In this document: one piece after another, positions 1 through 6,201 of the stretch
How positions within the stretch are numbered: the first letter of the stretch is position 1
How the letters are laid out: each line of letters begins with the position of its first letter
Source: Flavobacterium psychrophilum
Lineage (GTDB): Bacteria; Bacteroidota; Bacteroidia; Flavobacteriales; Flavobacteriaceae
Length of the DNA: 13,318 bases
NCBI GenBank assembly: GCA_022730285.1
Contig: DZCQ01000016.1
Coordinates: 29,270-42,587 of the forward strand
Direction: 5' to 3'
Program-made: the position numbers and the translations under genes
Notes under the pieces: generated by a model
The model's input: only the letters and a program-made list of their open reading frames with translations
The model's database searches: none
What the model was told of the DNA's origin: nothing

Positions 1-1280
1 TTTTTTTCTTCCTTAGAAATTGTTTTATTTTGACGAATATAATTTTTTAAAACAGTCGATTTCGTTTTTTCAGATAGGAAAAAAGCCTTTTCTACATAAT
101 AGATGTCTTTTTCTTTTTGATATAAATAATCGCAAATTTCTATATAATTTTCAACTCGACTTCTATTTCTGGTTTGGGATATAATTTTAGAATTTTCATA
201 TACTAACAATGATTGTAACAAATCTTCTACATAAAAAGAAAGGTTATAACTCTCTACTGCTAGTTTAGGCTTATTTTCCTTTAGAAAAACAGCAGCCTGT
301 AAGTCTAAAATATCAAGTAAAAGAGTTTCTGCATAAAGTGATTTCTGGGTTGGCAAAAATCTTTTTTTATCAAAATAGTTTGGAATTAAAACTTTATAAC
401 ATTTGCTTATAGTATGTTTTACATCTAAAATTTTACCTTGTTCGAAAAGCAATAACGCATTTTCGTAAAAGAGTTTGGCAATCTTTCGAGGTTCTTGATT
501 TTTAGTTTTTTCAAATTCTGATTTTGCTTTTTCAAAATAAGAAGTAGCTACTGCAAAGTTTTTTTCTTGACTATAAATTTGGGACAAGTTTTGGTACGCA
601 TTCGATAGATTTTGTGATTGTTGTTTTTTGCTACTTAATAACTTTATCGACATTTCTAAAACCTTTTTAGCGTTATCATTATTTTTAGTTATTACATAAT
701 TTGCACCTAAATTATTCAATAAAATTCCTTTTTGAATTCTAGTTAATTTCTCTGTTGCAATTGTGTTTTTTAATAAAATAATGGCTAAATCACTTTTTCC
801 TGAACTTTGGTAAACATTTGATAAATTAAGAATTGCACTTATTTTTTGTTCCTGATTTCCATCAATATTTGCAATAAAAAAATATTGCTTTATGGTGTTT
901 TCAGCATTATCATAATCGCCAATAATAGTATAAATATTCCCTAAAGGCTTTAAGCAATATTCCGTAATATCATAATTAGAAAGCTTGTTTTTTTGGAATA
1001 ATTGCCACGCTTTTTCGTAAGTTGAAATCGCTTTATTGGTCAAGCCAAATTGATTTTCGTAGTATGCTTTATTGCAGTTTAATATTACTAAAGCTAAGAA
1101 ATCGGACTTTGATTTTGCTTTAAACTTTGTTTCTTCAATTTCTAGCTTTTTTAAACTCTCAACATTTGAATTTGCTACAAAAACATCGATAGCATTATAA
1201 ATCTCGTCTTCTAACGTTATTTTTACATTCTGAGAAAATGTAATTTGTGTAACTAATATTAAAAGAAAAAGCCGTCTCAT
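1..1280 (-). CDS. Secreted TPR protein, probably the N-terminal part of a CHAT-domain protease (partial)
   Basis: The reading frame is open from an ATG at 1280 to the left edge (426 codons, no stop), so this is the 5' part of a longer gene. Residues 1-16 form a signal peptide (charged MRR, hydrophobic core, ITFS before QNVK), placing the product in the periplasm or at the surface. Residues about 60-350 are helical repeats with TPR spacing, for example the segments near 80-95, 112-130, 150-170, 190-212 and 228-255. Residues 366-412 (RNRSRVENYIEIC, then AFFLSEKTKSTVLKN) resemble the linker that joins TPR arrays to CHAT caspase-like domains in Bacteroidota; this is recalled family knowledge. The CHAT domain and its His/Cys dyad would lie beyond the edge and cannot be checked here. 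The start lies three bases after the stop of the PKD gene, with GGAAG about 12 bases upstream, so the two genes are probably coupled in one operon. Confidence 0.75.
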   Translation of the reverse strand, partial: MRRLFLLILVTQITFSQNVKITLEDEIYNAIDVFVANSNVESLKKLEIEETKFKAKSKSDFLALVILNCNKAYYENQFGLTNKAISTYEKAWQLFQKNKLSNYDITEYCLKPLGNIYTIIGDYDNAENTIKQYFFIANIDGNQEQKISAILNLSNVYQSSGKSDLAIILLKNTIATEKLTRIQKGILLNNLGANYVITKNNDNAKKVLEMSIKLLSSKKQQSQNLSNAYQNLSQIYSQEKNFAVATSYFEKAKSEFEKTKNQEPRKIAKLFYENALLLFEQGKILDVKHTISKCYKVLIPNYFDKKRFLPTQKSLYAETLLLDILDLQAAVFLKENKPKLAVESYNLSFYVEDLLQSLLVYENSKIISQTRNRSRVENYIEICDYLYQKEKDIYYVEKAFFLSEKTKSTVLKNYIRQNKTISKEEK

Positions 1281-1283
1281 TTG

Positions 1284-3242
1284 TTAAAACTTCCAAATAG
1301 CATAAAATTGTGTGTAATTGAAGTTTTTTTCAAAATTCCAAACATATCGCACACCCAAACTAGGTCCAATTCTAGCAAAACCAACTGTTAGGTCTAATAC
1401 TATTCCTGATTTGAATTGTGTAAAGGATTGTTTCGTTACTAGTGATTCGTCTTTTTCATTAACCAAAAAATTTGTATTAGTACTTTCGTAAAGTTTAGTA
1501 TTAGTATGCAAACTTTGTTTTTCGGAGATGTTTACTCCTGCTTGTATTCCTGTACCAACACCAATATAATTATTAATATTATATCGCATTAGAACAGGGA
1601 TTTCCATTACAACATTATTAAATTCAGAAAGTGTTGTTGTTCTTTGAAGTTGCAAAATTGCTCCGTTTGGCGAAACTGTTTCATCTGTTACTATTTTCCG
1701 GGATTGGTATTTATGTAAATCGTTTTGCCATTCTACTTGCCAATACCATCGATAAGATTTGTATGGCGAAATTGTGGCAGCAACAAAATAACTTTTAGAA
1801 TTTTCTAAATTTGAATAAAGATTATAGCCAGTTTTTACTCCAATAGAAATGCCTGGCAGAAATCGTGTGGTGGAATAATTTGTAATTACAGGTTCGTTTT
1901 TATCAAAAATAATCGCGGTTTTGCTTCGTGTACTTTCCTTATGGAAATCTTTAACAAACTTCATGGTATATTTTACAAAACCTTTTGTACTATCTTTTTC
2001 GGTTACATTTTTTTGTGTGCTTCCTGGAATGTAAATATTTTTGAAAGTGAAATGTATTTGTTTTTGTTTGATAATGGTGTCTAAACAGCTATAATTCACT
2101 TCTTCCCCTTTTGGACAAATAGGACATTTTGGATAAGAATCGACAATTTGCAATGTTTTTTTGTCGAACATATCTGGAATATCGGTTTCTAGACGAATGG
2201 TTCTAGCTGGCCCTTCTCCATCGTTTTGAAAGCGGGTTTTAAAATTTATTTTTTTTAACCGCACTAACCGATAGTTCATAAATGTGGCATTGCTCGACAT
2301 TTTATTGGGATCATGCGAGGTTGCAATTTCCATTTCGAGTGTTTTCTTTTTGTAGTTTTTGTAATTTCTATCAGGGACATAAACACCTCGCATTTTTACA
2401 GTCGCCGAAGTATCTTTAATCATTTCTGGAGTAGTTTTAAATGTAAAAAACATATTTCGAGTTTCATTAGCATTCATATTATTGAACTCTACAATTTTTA
2501 CATTTCTAAATAATGTTTTAGATTCTAATAATGCCAAATCTAAATTATCCTCTGTTGAAAATGAGTTTCTAAATGATGGTATTGATATTGCAGATGCTAT
2601 ATTTTCATAAGAACTATTCATTTCGTCTGCACAAGCAAAACCATCTTCGATAACTTCTTTTTCTCCAAAATGTGTTCTAGTTTCAAGTAATTCGAAATTA
2701 TTATTTTTGAATGTTGCATCATTATAAAAAAGATATAATTTCCCGTTTGCTACATAATCTAGAGGGTTTTTGTAACTAACAACGACAACCATTTCTTCCT
2801 CTGGAACTGGCTCCCGATTGTTGACTATTTTATATTGTATGGTATCTTGCAGAGAAGCAATTCCAGAAAATTGGGTATTTGTAGTTTCATTTATGGCAAC
2901 TGTTTTTGGTCGAGTTTTTGGCGGTTTTCCGTTATCGTAATTATTAGTAACCGAAAGATTTATTTTGTATTCTCCCTTTTTTTTGTAAACATGTTTGGGT
3001 GTTGCTTCCTTGCTATAATTACCATCGCCCATTTCCCAGAAATAAGAATAACTGGCTTTTGGTGCACCAGCTACTTGTATTAGTGGCGGTGTTTCAGGTT
3101 TTAGAGATATTTGGTTTCCGCTTTTATCGTAACCAATAGTAGCTCTGCGAGTTATAGTATCTTTTACTTTTGTTTGTCCTTCGACAAGCTCAGGAAAACA
3201 AAAAAACATTAAAAGAATGGTGATTGATAGAAACCTTTTCAT
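1284..3242 (-). CDS. PKD-domain outer-membrane beta-barrel protein
   Basis: The 652-residue protein begins with a signal peptide (1 to about 22, then QTK). A single PKD domain covers roughly residues 52-118, with the diagnostic WEMGDGN at 69-75 and an HVYKKKGEY strand. Residues about 130-460 are a beta-rich extracellular-type region with a DUF11-like stretch around 325-445 (RFQNDGEGPARTI) and cysteines at 373, 376 and 386. From about 463 onward there are alternating amphipathic strands (GISIGVKTGYNLY, MEIPVLMRYNI, GPSLGVRYVWNF), ending in YAIWKF. The aromatic C-terminus and strand pattern suggest an outer-membrane beta-barrel. I infer a surface receptor or adhesin-like protein that displays the PKD region outside the cell. 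It is immediately followed by the TPR/CHAT-type gene, which suggests a joint function. No enzymatic motif is seen. The signal-peptide coding region is interrupted by a 19-base repeat (see 3177-3195). Confidence 0.85.
   Translation of the reverse strand: MKRFLSITILLMFFCFPELVEGQTKVKDTITRRATIGYDKSGNQISLKPETPPLIQVAGAPKASYSYFWEMGDGNYSKEATPKHVYKKKGEYKINLSVTNNYDNGKPPKTRPKTVAINETTNTQFSGIASLQDTIQYKIVNNREPVPEEEMVVVVSYKNPLDYVANGKLYLFYNDATFKNNNFELLETRTHFGEKEVIEDGFACADEMNSSYENIASAISIPSFRNSFSTEDNLDLALLESKTLFRNVKIVEFNNMNANETRNMFFTFKTTPEMIKDTSATVKMRGVYVPDRNYKNYKKKTLEMEIATSHDPNKMSSNATFMNYRLVRLKKINFKTRFQNDGEGPARTIRLETDIPDMFDKKTLQIVDSYPKCPICPKGEEVNYSCLDTIIKQKQIHFTFKNIYIPGSTQKNVTEKDSTKGFVKYTMKFVKDFHKESTRSKTAIIFDKNEPVITNYSTTRFLPGISIGVKTGYNLYSNLENSKSYFVAATISPYKSYRWYWQVEWQNDLHKYQSRKIVTDETVSPNGAILQLQRTTTLSEFNNVVMEIPVLMRYNINNYIGVGTGIQAGVNISEKQSLHTNTKLYESTNTNFLVNEKDESLVTKQSFTQFKSGIVLDLTVGFARIGPSLGVRYVWNFEKNFNYTQFYAIWKF
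3177..3195. repeat. Short intragenic repeat TCCTTCGACAAGCTCAGGA
   Basis: This 19-base element reads TCCTGAGCTTGTCGAAGGA on the coding (minus) strand, with TCCT/AGGA inverted ends. It matches, from memory, a small palindromic repeat dispersed through many bacterial genomes, including flavobacteria. Here it lies in frame inside the PKD gene and encodes PELVEG at residues 17-22, the region expected to contain the signal-peptide cleavage site. It is more GC-rich (10 of 19) than the surrounding DNA. Only one copy occurs in this window, so its repetitive nature rests on recollection and needs a genome-wide count. Confidence 0.55.
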
Positions 3243-3244
3243 AA

Positions 3245-3364
3245 TTACCTTTTTTTAGTTCCGATGGTAGTGTAAATCCCTTTGCATTGCTTTTTTTCGG
3301 AAGCAAAAGACGTATCTATTTGCTCTGAAATTTGCTTTTCTAGGCTCTGACTCTGGAAATAACT
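3245..3364 (-). pseudogene. Open frame without a start codon upstream of the PKD gene; possible gene remnant
   Basis: A stop-free minus-strand frame of 39 codons runs from just after a TGA (3365-3367) to a TAA (3245-3247) two bases before the PKD gene ATG. It reads SYFQSQSLEKQISEQID, then TSFASEKKQCKGIYTTIGTKKR. It contains no ATG, GTG or TTG, and it is less AT-rich than the flanking spacer. A coding-like 3' end abutting the next gene is what a decayed upstream operon member would leave. The frame is short enough to arise by chance, and I recognise no family. Confidence 0.22.
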
Positions 3365-3365
3365 T

Positions 3366-3373
3366 CAAAATTA
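3366..3373 (-). promoter_or_regulatory. Candidate -7 element (TAATTTTG) for the PKD/TPR operon
   Basis: On the minus strand this reads TAATTTTG, a full match to the Bacteroidota -7 consensus TAnnTTTG. It lies just downstream of the lipoprotein terminator and about 120 bases before the PKD start. No convincing TTTG -33 element is visible at the usual distance, so the call is tentative. Confidence 0.25.
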
Positions 3374-3385
3374 TTTATAAATGTA

Positions 3386-3418
3386 AGAAAAAGTGACAGA
3401 TAAACCATCACTTTTTCT
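3386..3418 (-). terminator. Intrinsic terminator of the lipoprotein gene
   Basis: There is a perfect 11-base inverted repeat: AGAAAAAGTGA (3386-3396) and TCACTTTTTCT (3408-3418), with an 11-base loop. On the minus strand it begins 24 bases after the lipoprotein stop, and the descending arm carries a T-rich tract (TTTTTCTTACATTT). It separates the lipoprotein transcript from the PKD/TPR operon, which therefore needs its own promoter. Confidence 0.7.
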
Positions 3419-3442
3419 AAATTAACCAAACAAACTAAATTT

Positions 3443-4423
3443 TTATTGTATTGCATTGATAGCAGCAATCATTTGGGCTTCTGTGCCAACTGTAGTTTCG
3501 GCTAGTGTGAATGAATAAACGGCTCCTGCTGTTGTTGTTACTGCTTTTATACCATATCTCCAATTTCCGCTTTCTTCTGTTGCAAAAATGACGTGACAAA
3601 CTAAACCAATTGGAATTTGACCATAATGCTCGCTAAACTGTTGTGTGGTTGGATTGTAAGTATCGAATTTTGCTAATTGATTCTGCCCCTCGCCGTCTAC
3701 CGACAAATAAATAGAGCTATTTGTATTGTCATATCCTGCTGGAACAGTAGCAAGTATTTGAGTTTTTGGTCTTGGGTCGTTATAAAAACGGTCTATGTTT
3801 GTCCAACCAAAGTTTCCAAAAGTTACATTGTAGCTGTTTTGATTAAAATCTACTCCTCCTTGTCCTCCCGTTGGTGCTCCACCTTCTCTCCAAGCTAAAT
3901 TATCTGCATCGGTTGTGTCTCCTGTCCAAAATACCATTGTATTATCTATTGGGTCTCCTGATAGAGCAGTAGGTACATCAAGTTTAATAGATGACGATAT
4001 TGCTAGTTGCACACCTCCTTGTGTAGCATTTATATAAAATTCTCCGCCGGAAATTAAAATTCCTTTATCGCCATTTGACATAACACCCATAGTTGGTTTG
4101 TTTGTTACTAACATAGTTCCTTTGTCAAAAAGTTCTATGAATTTTATATCGAAAGTTCCTGTTACTGGATTCCCGTTTTTGGTAAGATTATTTCCGTCTA
4201 ACGTTATGGTTACTCCTTTTGCAGATGTTAATGTAATAACTCCTGTTCCTGCTGTCGCTGTAAACGATTGCGTTTGATGTTGCAAAGCTATTTGTCTAAT
4301 GCTTTGGAATTCCTGTGACGATGGTGGAAGTTGTGCCACTGAATCATTGTTGTCATCTTTACTACAACTTGCTAATGCAACTGTTGCGAATACTACTAGT
4401 GAAATGTTTTTTAAATTTTTCAT
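3443..4423 (-). CDS. Lipoprotein of unknown function
   Basis: The 326-residue protein begins with a lipoprotein signal peptide whose lipobox is LASC at 17-20, giving lipidated Cys20 followed by SKDDNND. The acidic residues after the cysteine resemble sequences that direct Bacteroidota lipoproteins to the surface, although the published surface-export signal varies between species. The mature part is rich in beta-strand, Gly, Thr and Asn. It includes segments such as GTFDIKFIELFDKGTMLV and LISGGEFYINATQGGV near 85-145 and a more variable region ending in a Thr/Ala-rich tail. I do not recognise a named domain or catalytic motif. The gene is flanked by its own terminator (3386-3418) and by a well-placed copy of the bipartite promoter-like motif (4466-4498), so it is probably transcribed alone. 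Its position opposite an ECF sigma gene suggests that it belongs to that sigma factor's regulon. Confidence 0.85.
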   Translation of the reverse strand: MKNLKNISLVVFATVALASCSKDDNNDSVAQLPPSSQEFQSIRQIALQHQTQSFTATAGTGVITLTSAKGVTITLDGNNLTKNGNPVTGTFDIKFIELFDKGTMLVTNKPTMGVMSNGDKGILISGGEFYINATQGGVQLAISSSIKLDVPTALSGDPIDNTMVFWTGDTTDADNLAWREGGAPTGGQGGVDFNQNSYNVTFGNFGWTNIDRFYNDPRPKTQILATVPAGYDNTNSSIYLSVDGEGQNQLAKFDTYNPTTQQFSEHYGQIPIGLVCHVIFATEESGNWRYGIKAVTTTAGAVYSFTLAETTVGTEAQMIAAINAIQ

Positions 4424-4465
4424 GGTTTCTAATTTTTAAGTGTTATTAATTATTATTTTATATTG

Positions 4466-4498
4466 TTATATCAATTCGGGTTTGATATTGTTACCCTT
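4466..4498 (-). promoter_or_regulatory. Candidate ECF-type promoter, copy 2, upstream of the lipoprotein gene
   Basis: On the minus strand this reads AAGGGTAAC (4498-4490), then 15 bases, then TTGATATAA (4474-4466). The same architecture occurs at 4611-4643 with one base changed in 18 conserved positions. The AAC-containing upstream box and the 15-base spacing fit an ECF sigma promoter in general form. The downstream box ends 42 bases before the lipoprotein ATG, implying a leader of roughly 35 bases. No housekeeping TAnnTTTG element is seen for this gene. Assignment to the sigma factor encoded at 4673 is inference. Confidence 0.5.
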
Positions 4499-4502
4499 GT
4501 TT

Positions 4503-4529
4503 AAAAAAAAATTATCGTGTAATTAATTT
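4503..4529 (-). terminator. Weak hairpin plus T-tract after the 21-codon ORF
   Basis: On the minus strand AAATTA (4529-4524) and TAATTT (4514-4509) can pair around a 9-base loop. They are followed without a break by T residues down to 4503. The stem is AT-only and overlaps the stop codon of the small ORF, so it could be a weak terminator or chance. Confidence 0.3.
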
Positions 4530-4577
4530 CCAAAGTTTATGAATGAAAATGACTCCTATTTTTTTTAGCTTTTTCAT
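4512..4577 (-). CDS. Small cationic amphipathic peptide, 21 residues (putative)
   Basis: An ATG at 4577 opens a 21-codon frame ending in TAA at 4512-4514. The peptide starts MKKLKKIGVIF and ends KLWKLITR. It has six Lys and one Arg (net charge about +7), no acidic residues, and regularly spaced Leu, Ile, Val, Phe and Trp, so it would form a cationic amphipathic helix. The expected location is at a membrane. Its context supports expression: copy 1 of the bipartite promoter-like motif ends 33 bases upstream, and a hairpin with a T-tract overlaps its end. Possible roles are a membrane-active toxin or antimicrobial, a small membrane regulator, or a peptide signal; I recognise no family. An ORF this short could be fortuitous. 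Confidence 0.4.
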   Translation of the reverse strand: MKKLKKIGVIFIHKLWKLITR

Positions 4578-4610
4578 AATCTTAAAATGTTTAAAATTCA
4601 ATTTATACCT

Positions 4611-4643
4611 TTACATCAACATTGTTTTATATTTGTTACCCTT
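4611..4643 (-). promoter_or_regulatory. Candidate ECF-type promoter, copy 1, upstream of the small peptide ORF
   Basis: On the minus strand this reads AAGGGTAAC (4643-4635), 15 bases, then TTGATGTAA (4619-4611), matching the copy at 4466-4498 in both boxes and spacing. It would start transcripts near 4604 and give the 21-codon ORF a leader of about 26 bases. It also overlaps the likely housekeeping promoter of the divergent sigma gene, so occupancy could couple or oppose the two directions. Confidence 0.45.
4628..4635 (+). promoter_or_regulatory. Candidate -7 element (TATATTTG) for the sigma/anti-sigma operon
   Basis: TATATTTG matches the Bacteroidota TAnnTTTG consensus exactly. A TTTAC at 4610-4614 sits near the distance expected for the TTTG-like -33 box. 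Transcription would begin near 4642, about 30 bases before the sigma ATG at 4673. The element lies inside copy 1 of the divergent bipartite motif. Confidence 0.45.
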
Positions 4644-4672
4644 TTTTTAGTATATTCGACAAAAAGTTTTTT

Positions 4673-5254
4673 ATGACTAACAATACAGTACATGAAGATC
4701 AACTATATATTGATGGGTTGGCTAATAATAATTCGGCAATCATACAATCTATATATAAAAAATTTGCTCCAAAAGTGGTCTATTATATAAAAACCAACTC
4801 TGGAGACCAAGATCAAGCCCAAGACATTATTCAAGAAGTCTTAATAACCATTTATAACCAAGCTAAAACCAAAAATTTAAAACTTTCTTGCCCGTTTGAT
4901 GCTTACTTTTTTCTGCTATGTAAAAGACGTTGGCTCAACGAAATAAAAAAAGTCACAAAAAAAGAGGTAACAATTGGCAATAATGAAGTATATAAAGATG
5001 AATCGACAGTAGAAATGGCAAACCAAACGGAAATTTTTGAAGAAAAACAATCGTTGTTTGATGAAATGTTTCAAAAGTTAGGAGAAAAGTGTCAAGAAGT
5101 GCTTAAACTTAGTTTTATAGCAAAAACGATGGAAGAAGTAGCTCAAAAACTAAATGTAACCTATGGTTATGTGCGTAAGAAAAAATCGCTTTGTACAGGA
5201 CAACTTACCGAAATGATTCAGCAATCCAGTAAATACAAATCATTAAAATCCTAA
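4673..5254 (+). CDS. ECF-type RNA polymerase sigma factor
   Basis: This is a 193-residue sigma-70 family protein of ECF size. Region 2 is at about residues 24-90 (IYKKFAPKVVYYI, then DQAQDIIQEVLITIY for core binding and -10 recognition). Region 4 is at about 133-183 (KLGEKCQEVLKLSF, then MEEVAQKLNVTYGYVRKKKS, the helix-turn-helix). Regions 1.1 and 3 are absent, as expected for the group. I chose the ATG at 4673. An in-frame TTG at 4622 would add 17 residues but lies upstream of the probable -7 element. The anti-sigma-like gene follows after three bases (stop 5252-5254, ATG 5258), so the pair is co-transcribed. Likely targets, by inference, are the two bipartite motifs in the divergent spacer. 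Confidence 0.9.
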   Translation: MTNNTVHEDQLYIDGLANNNSAIIQSIYKKFAPKVVYYIKTNSGDQDQAQDIIQEVLITIYNQAKTKNLKLSCPFDAYFFLLCKRRWLNEIKKVTKKEVTIGNNEVYKDESTVEMANQTEIFEEKQSLFDEMFQKLGEKCQEVLKLSFIAKTMEEVAQKLNVTYGYVRKKKSLCTGQLTEMIQQSSKYKSLKS

Positions 5255-5257
5255 ATC

Positions 5258-5983
5258 ATGAACCAAGAATTATACCTATCGTTTGAAAATTATCTTAACA
5301 ATGAATTTTCTGCCGAAGAAAGAATCAATTTTGAAAACCAACTTCAAAGCGATACGGATTTTAAAGAAAAATTTGAAATATATAAAGAATCTAACCTCTT
5401 TTTAAAAACTAAATTTTCGACTGAAACACATGCTTTTAAAGAAAACTTGAAAACAATTGCAAAAGAATCATTTGCGGAGAATAAATCCAAAAAATCGAAA
5501 GTAATTCAGCTAAGAAATTTTGTATATGCTATTGCGGCAGTTTTTGTTTTGTTTTTTGGGCTTCAACTTTTTCAAAATAACGCTCCAGAATATGATGATT
5601 TCAACAAACATGAAGAAGCGCATTTTACAGAACGAGGAAATATAATCGAATCACTAAAATTAGCTCAAGACGCTTTTAATAAAAAAAACTATAAAGAAGC
5701 AATTATTAATTTTGAATTAGTTATAAAAGAATATCCAAGACCAGAAATTAAATATTTTTATGCCATTTCATTGCTTGAAGAAAATCGTTTTGCAGATTCG
5801 GAATTAGTTCTAAATGACATAATATCTGGTAATTCTATCTACAAAAATACAGCAAAATGGTATTTAGCCTTATCTAAACTTAAACAGAAGGATTATAAAT
5901 CTTGCAAGCAAATTTTACTCACAATTCCTTCAGATTATGAAGATTATCCTCAAGTTGAAAAATTATTCAAAAGCTTAGAATAA
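5258..5983 (+). CDS. Membrane-anchored TPR anti-sigma factor-like protein
   Basis: The 241-residue protein has three parts. Residues 1-70 form an acidic helical cytoplasmic domain (SFENYLNNEFSAEERINFE and following) resembling the anti-sigma domain of Bacteroidota, without zinc-binding His/Cys residues. Residues 88-105 (FVYAIAAVFVLFFGLQLF) form one transmembrane helix after a Lys/Arg-rich stretch, predicting an N-in, C-out topology. Residues about 130-240 hold about three TPR-like helical pairs (AQDAFNKKNYKEAIINFELVI; AISLLEENRFADSELVL; ALSKLKQKDYKSCKQIL) in the periplasm. It probably holds the upstream sigma factor inactive until an envelope signal or partner engages the TPR domain. The identity rests on architecture and gene order; anti-sigma activity is inferred. 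Confidence 0.75.
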   Translation: MNQELYLSFENYLNNEFSAEERINFENQLQSDTDFKEKFEIYKESNLFLKTKFSTETHAFKENLKTIAKESFAENKSKKSKVIQLRNFVYAIAAVFVLFFGLQLFQNNAPEYDDFNKHEEAHFTERGNIIESLKLAQDAFNKKNYKEAIINFELVIKEYPRPEIKYFYAISLLEENRFADSELVLNDIISGNSIYKNTAKWYLALSKLKQKDYKSCKQILLTIPSDYEDYPQVEKLFKSLE

Positions 5984-6201
5984 AAAGAATTTACTGAAAT
6001 TTATGTTATAAAAAATAATGATTCCTGTTTTTTTGTCTTTTCGAGTAATCAATTTTATTTCGATTGTATTGTGATAATTTTTTTATGTCTTTAATTTTTG
6101 TTTGATTTTTCTAATGGTTTGTGTACAGAAGAAATTTCTGTGCTATAACTCACGAGGAGATTATTACACATTCCAGACATCGAATTAAAAACACACTCTT
6201 T
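5984..6201. other. Convergent spacer between the anti-sigma gene and mtgA
   Basis: This 218-base spacer separates two converging genes. The left part is T-rich (for example 6028-6034) without a strong hairpin, so the terminator of the sigma operon is unclear. Positions 6091-6180 contain a minus-strand 29-codon frame (MSGMCNNLLVSYSTE at its start, KPLEKSNKN at its end) starting 22 bases after the mtgA stop. It is less AT-rich than the rest of the spacer, but I cannot tell whether it is coding, a repeat remnant or chance. A 6-base hairpin ACAGAA/TTCTGT lies within it at 6125-6141. Confidence 0.4.

Noticed and set aside
2313..3083. Plus-strand open frames opposite the PKD gene (2313-2513, 2835-3083)
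   Set aside because: They lack start context and recognisable domains, are Phe/Ile/Ser-rich as expected from the antisense of a beta-rich gene, and overlap a well-supported CDS.
4622..4672. Upstream TTG start that would lengthen the sigma factor by 17 residues
   Set aside because: The extension is Phe/Tyr-rich and unlike sigma N-termini. It also overlaps the probable -7 element TATATTTG at 4628-4635, so transcription likely starts after the TTG.
6048..6088. Possible terminator of the sigma/anti-sigma operon near the T-tract at 6077-6084
   Set aside because: The only stem before it (AATCAAT with ATTGTATT) needs a bulge and is separated from the T-tract by several bases.
6125..6141. ACAGAA-GAAAT-TTCTGT hairpin as a terminator of mtgA or the sigma operon
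   Set aside because: The stem is only six bases long and no T-tract follows on either strand.
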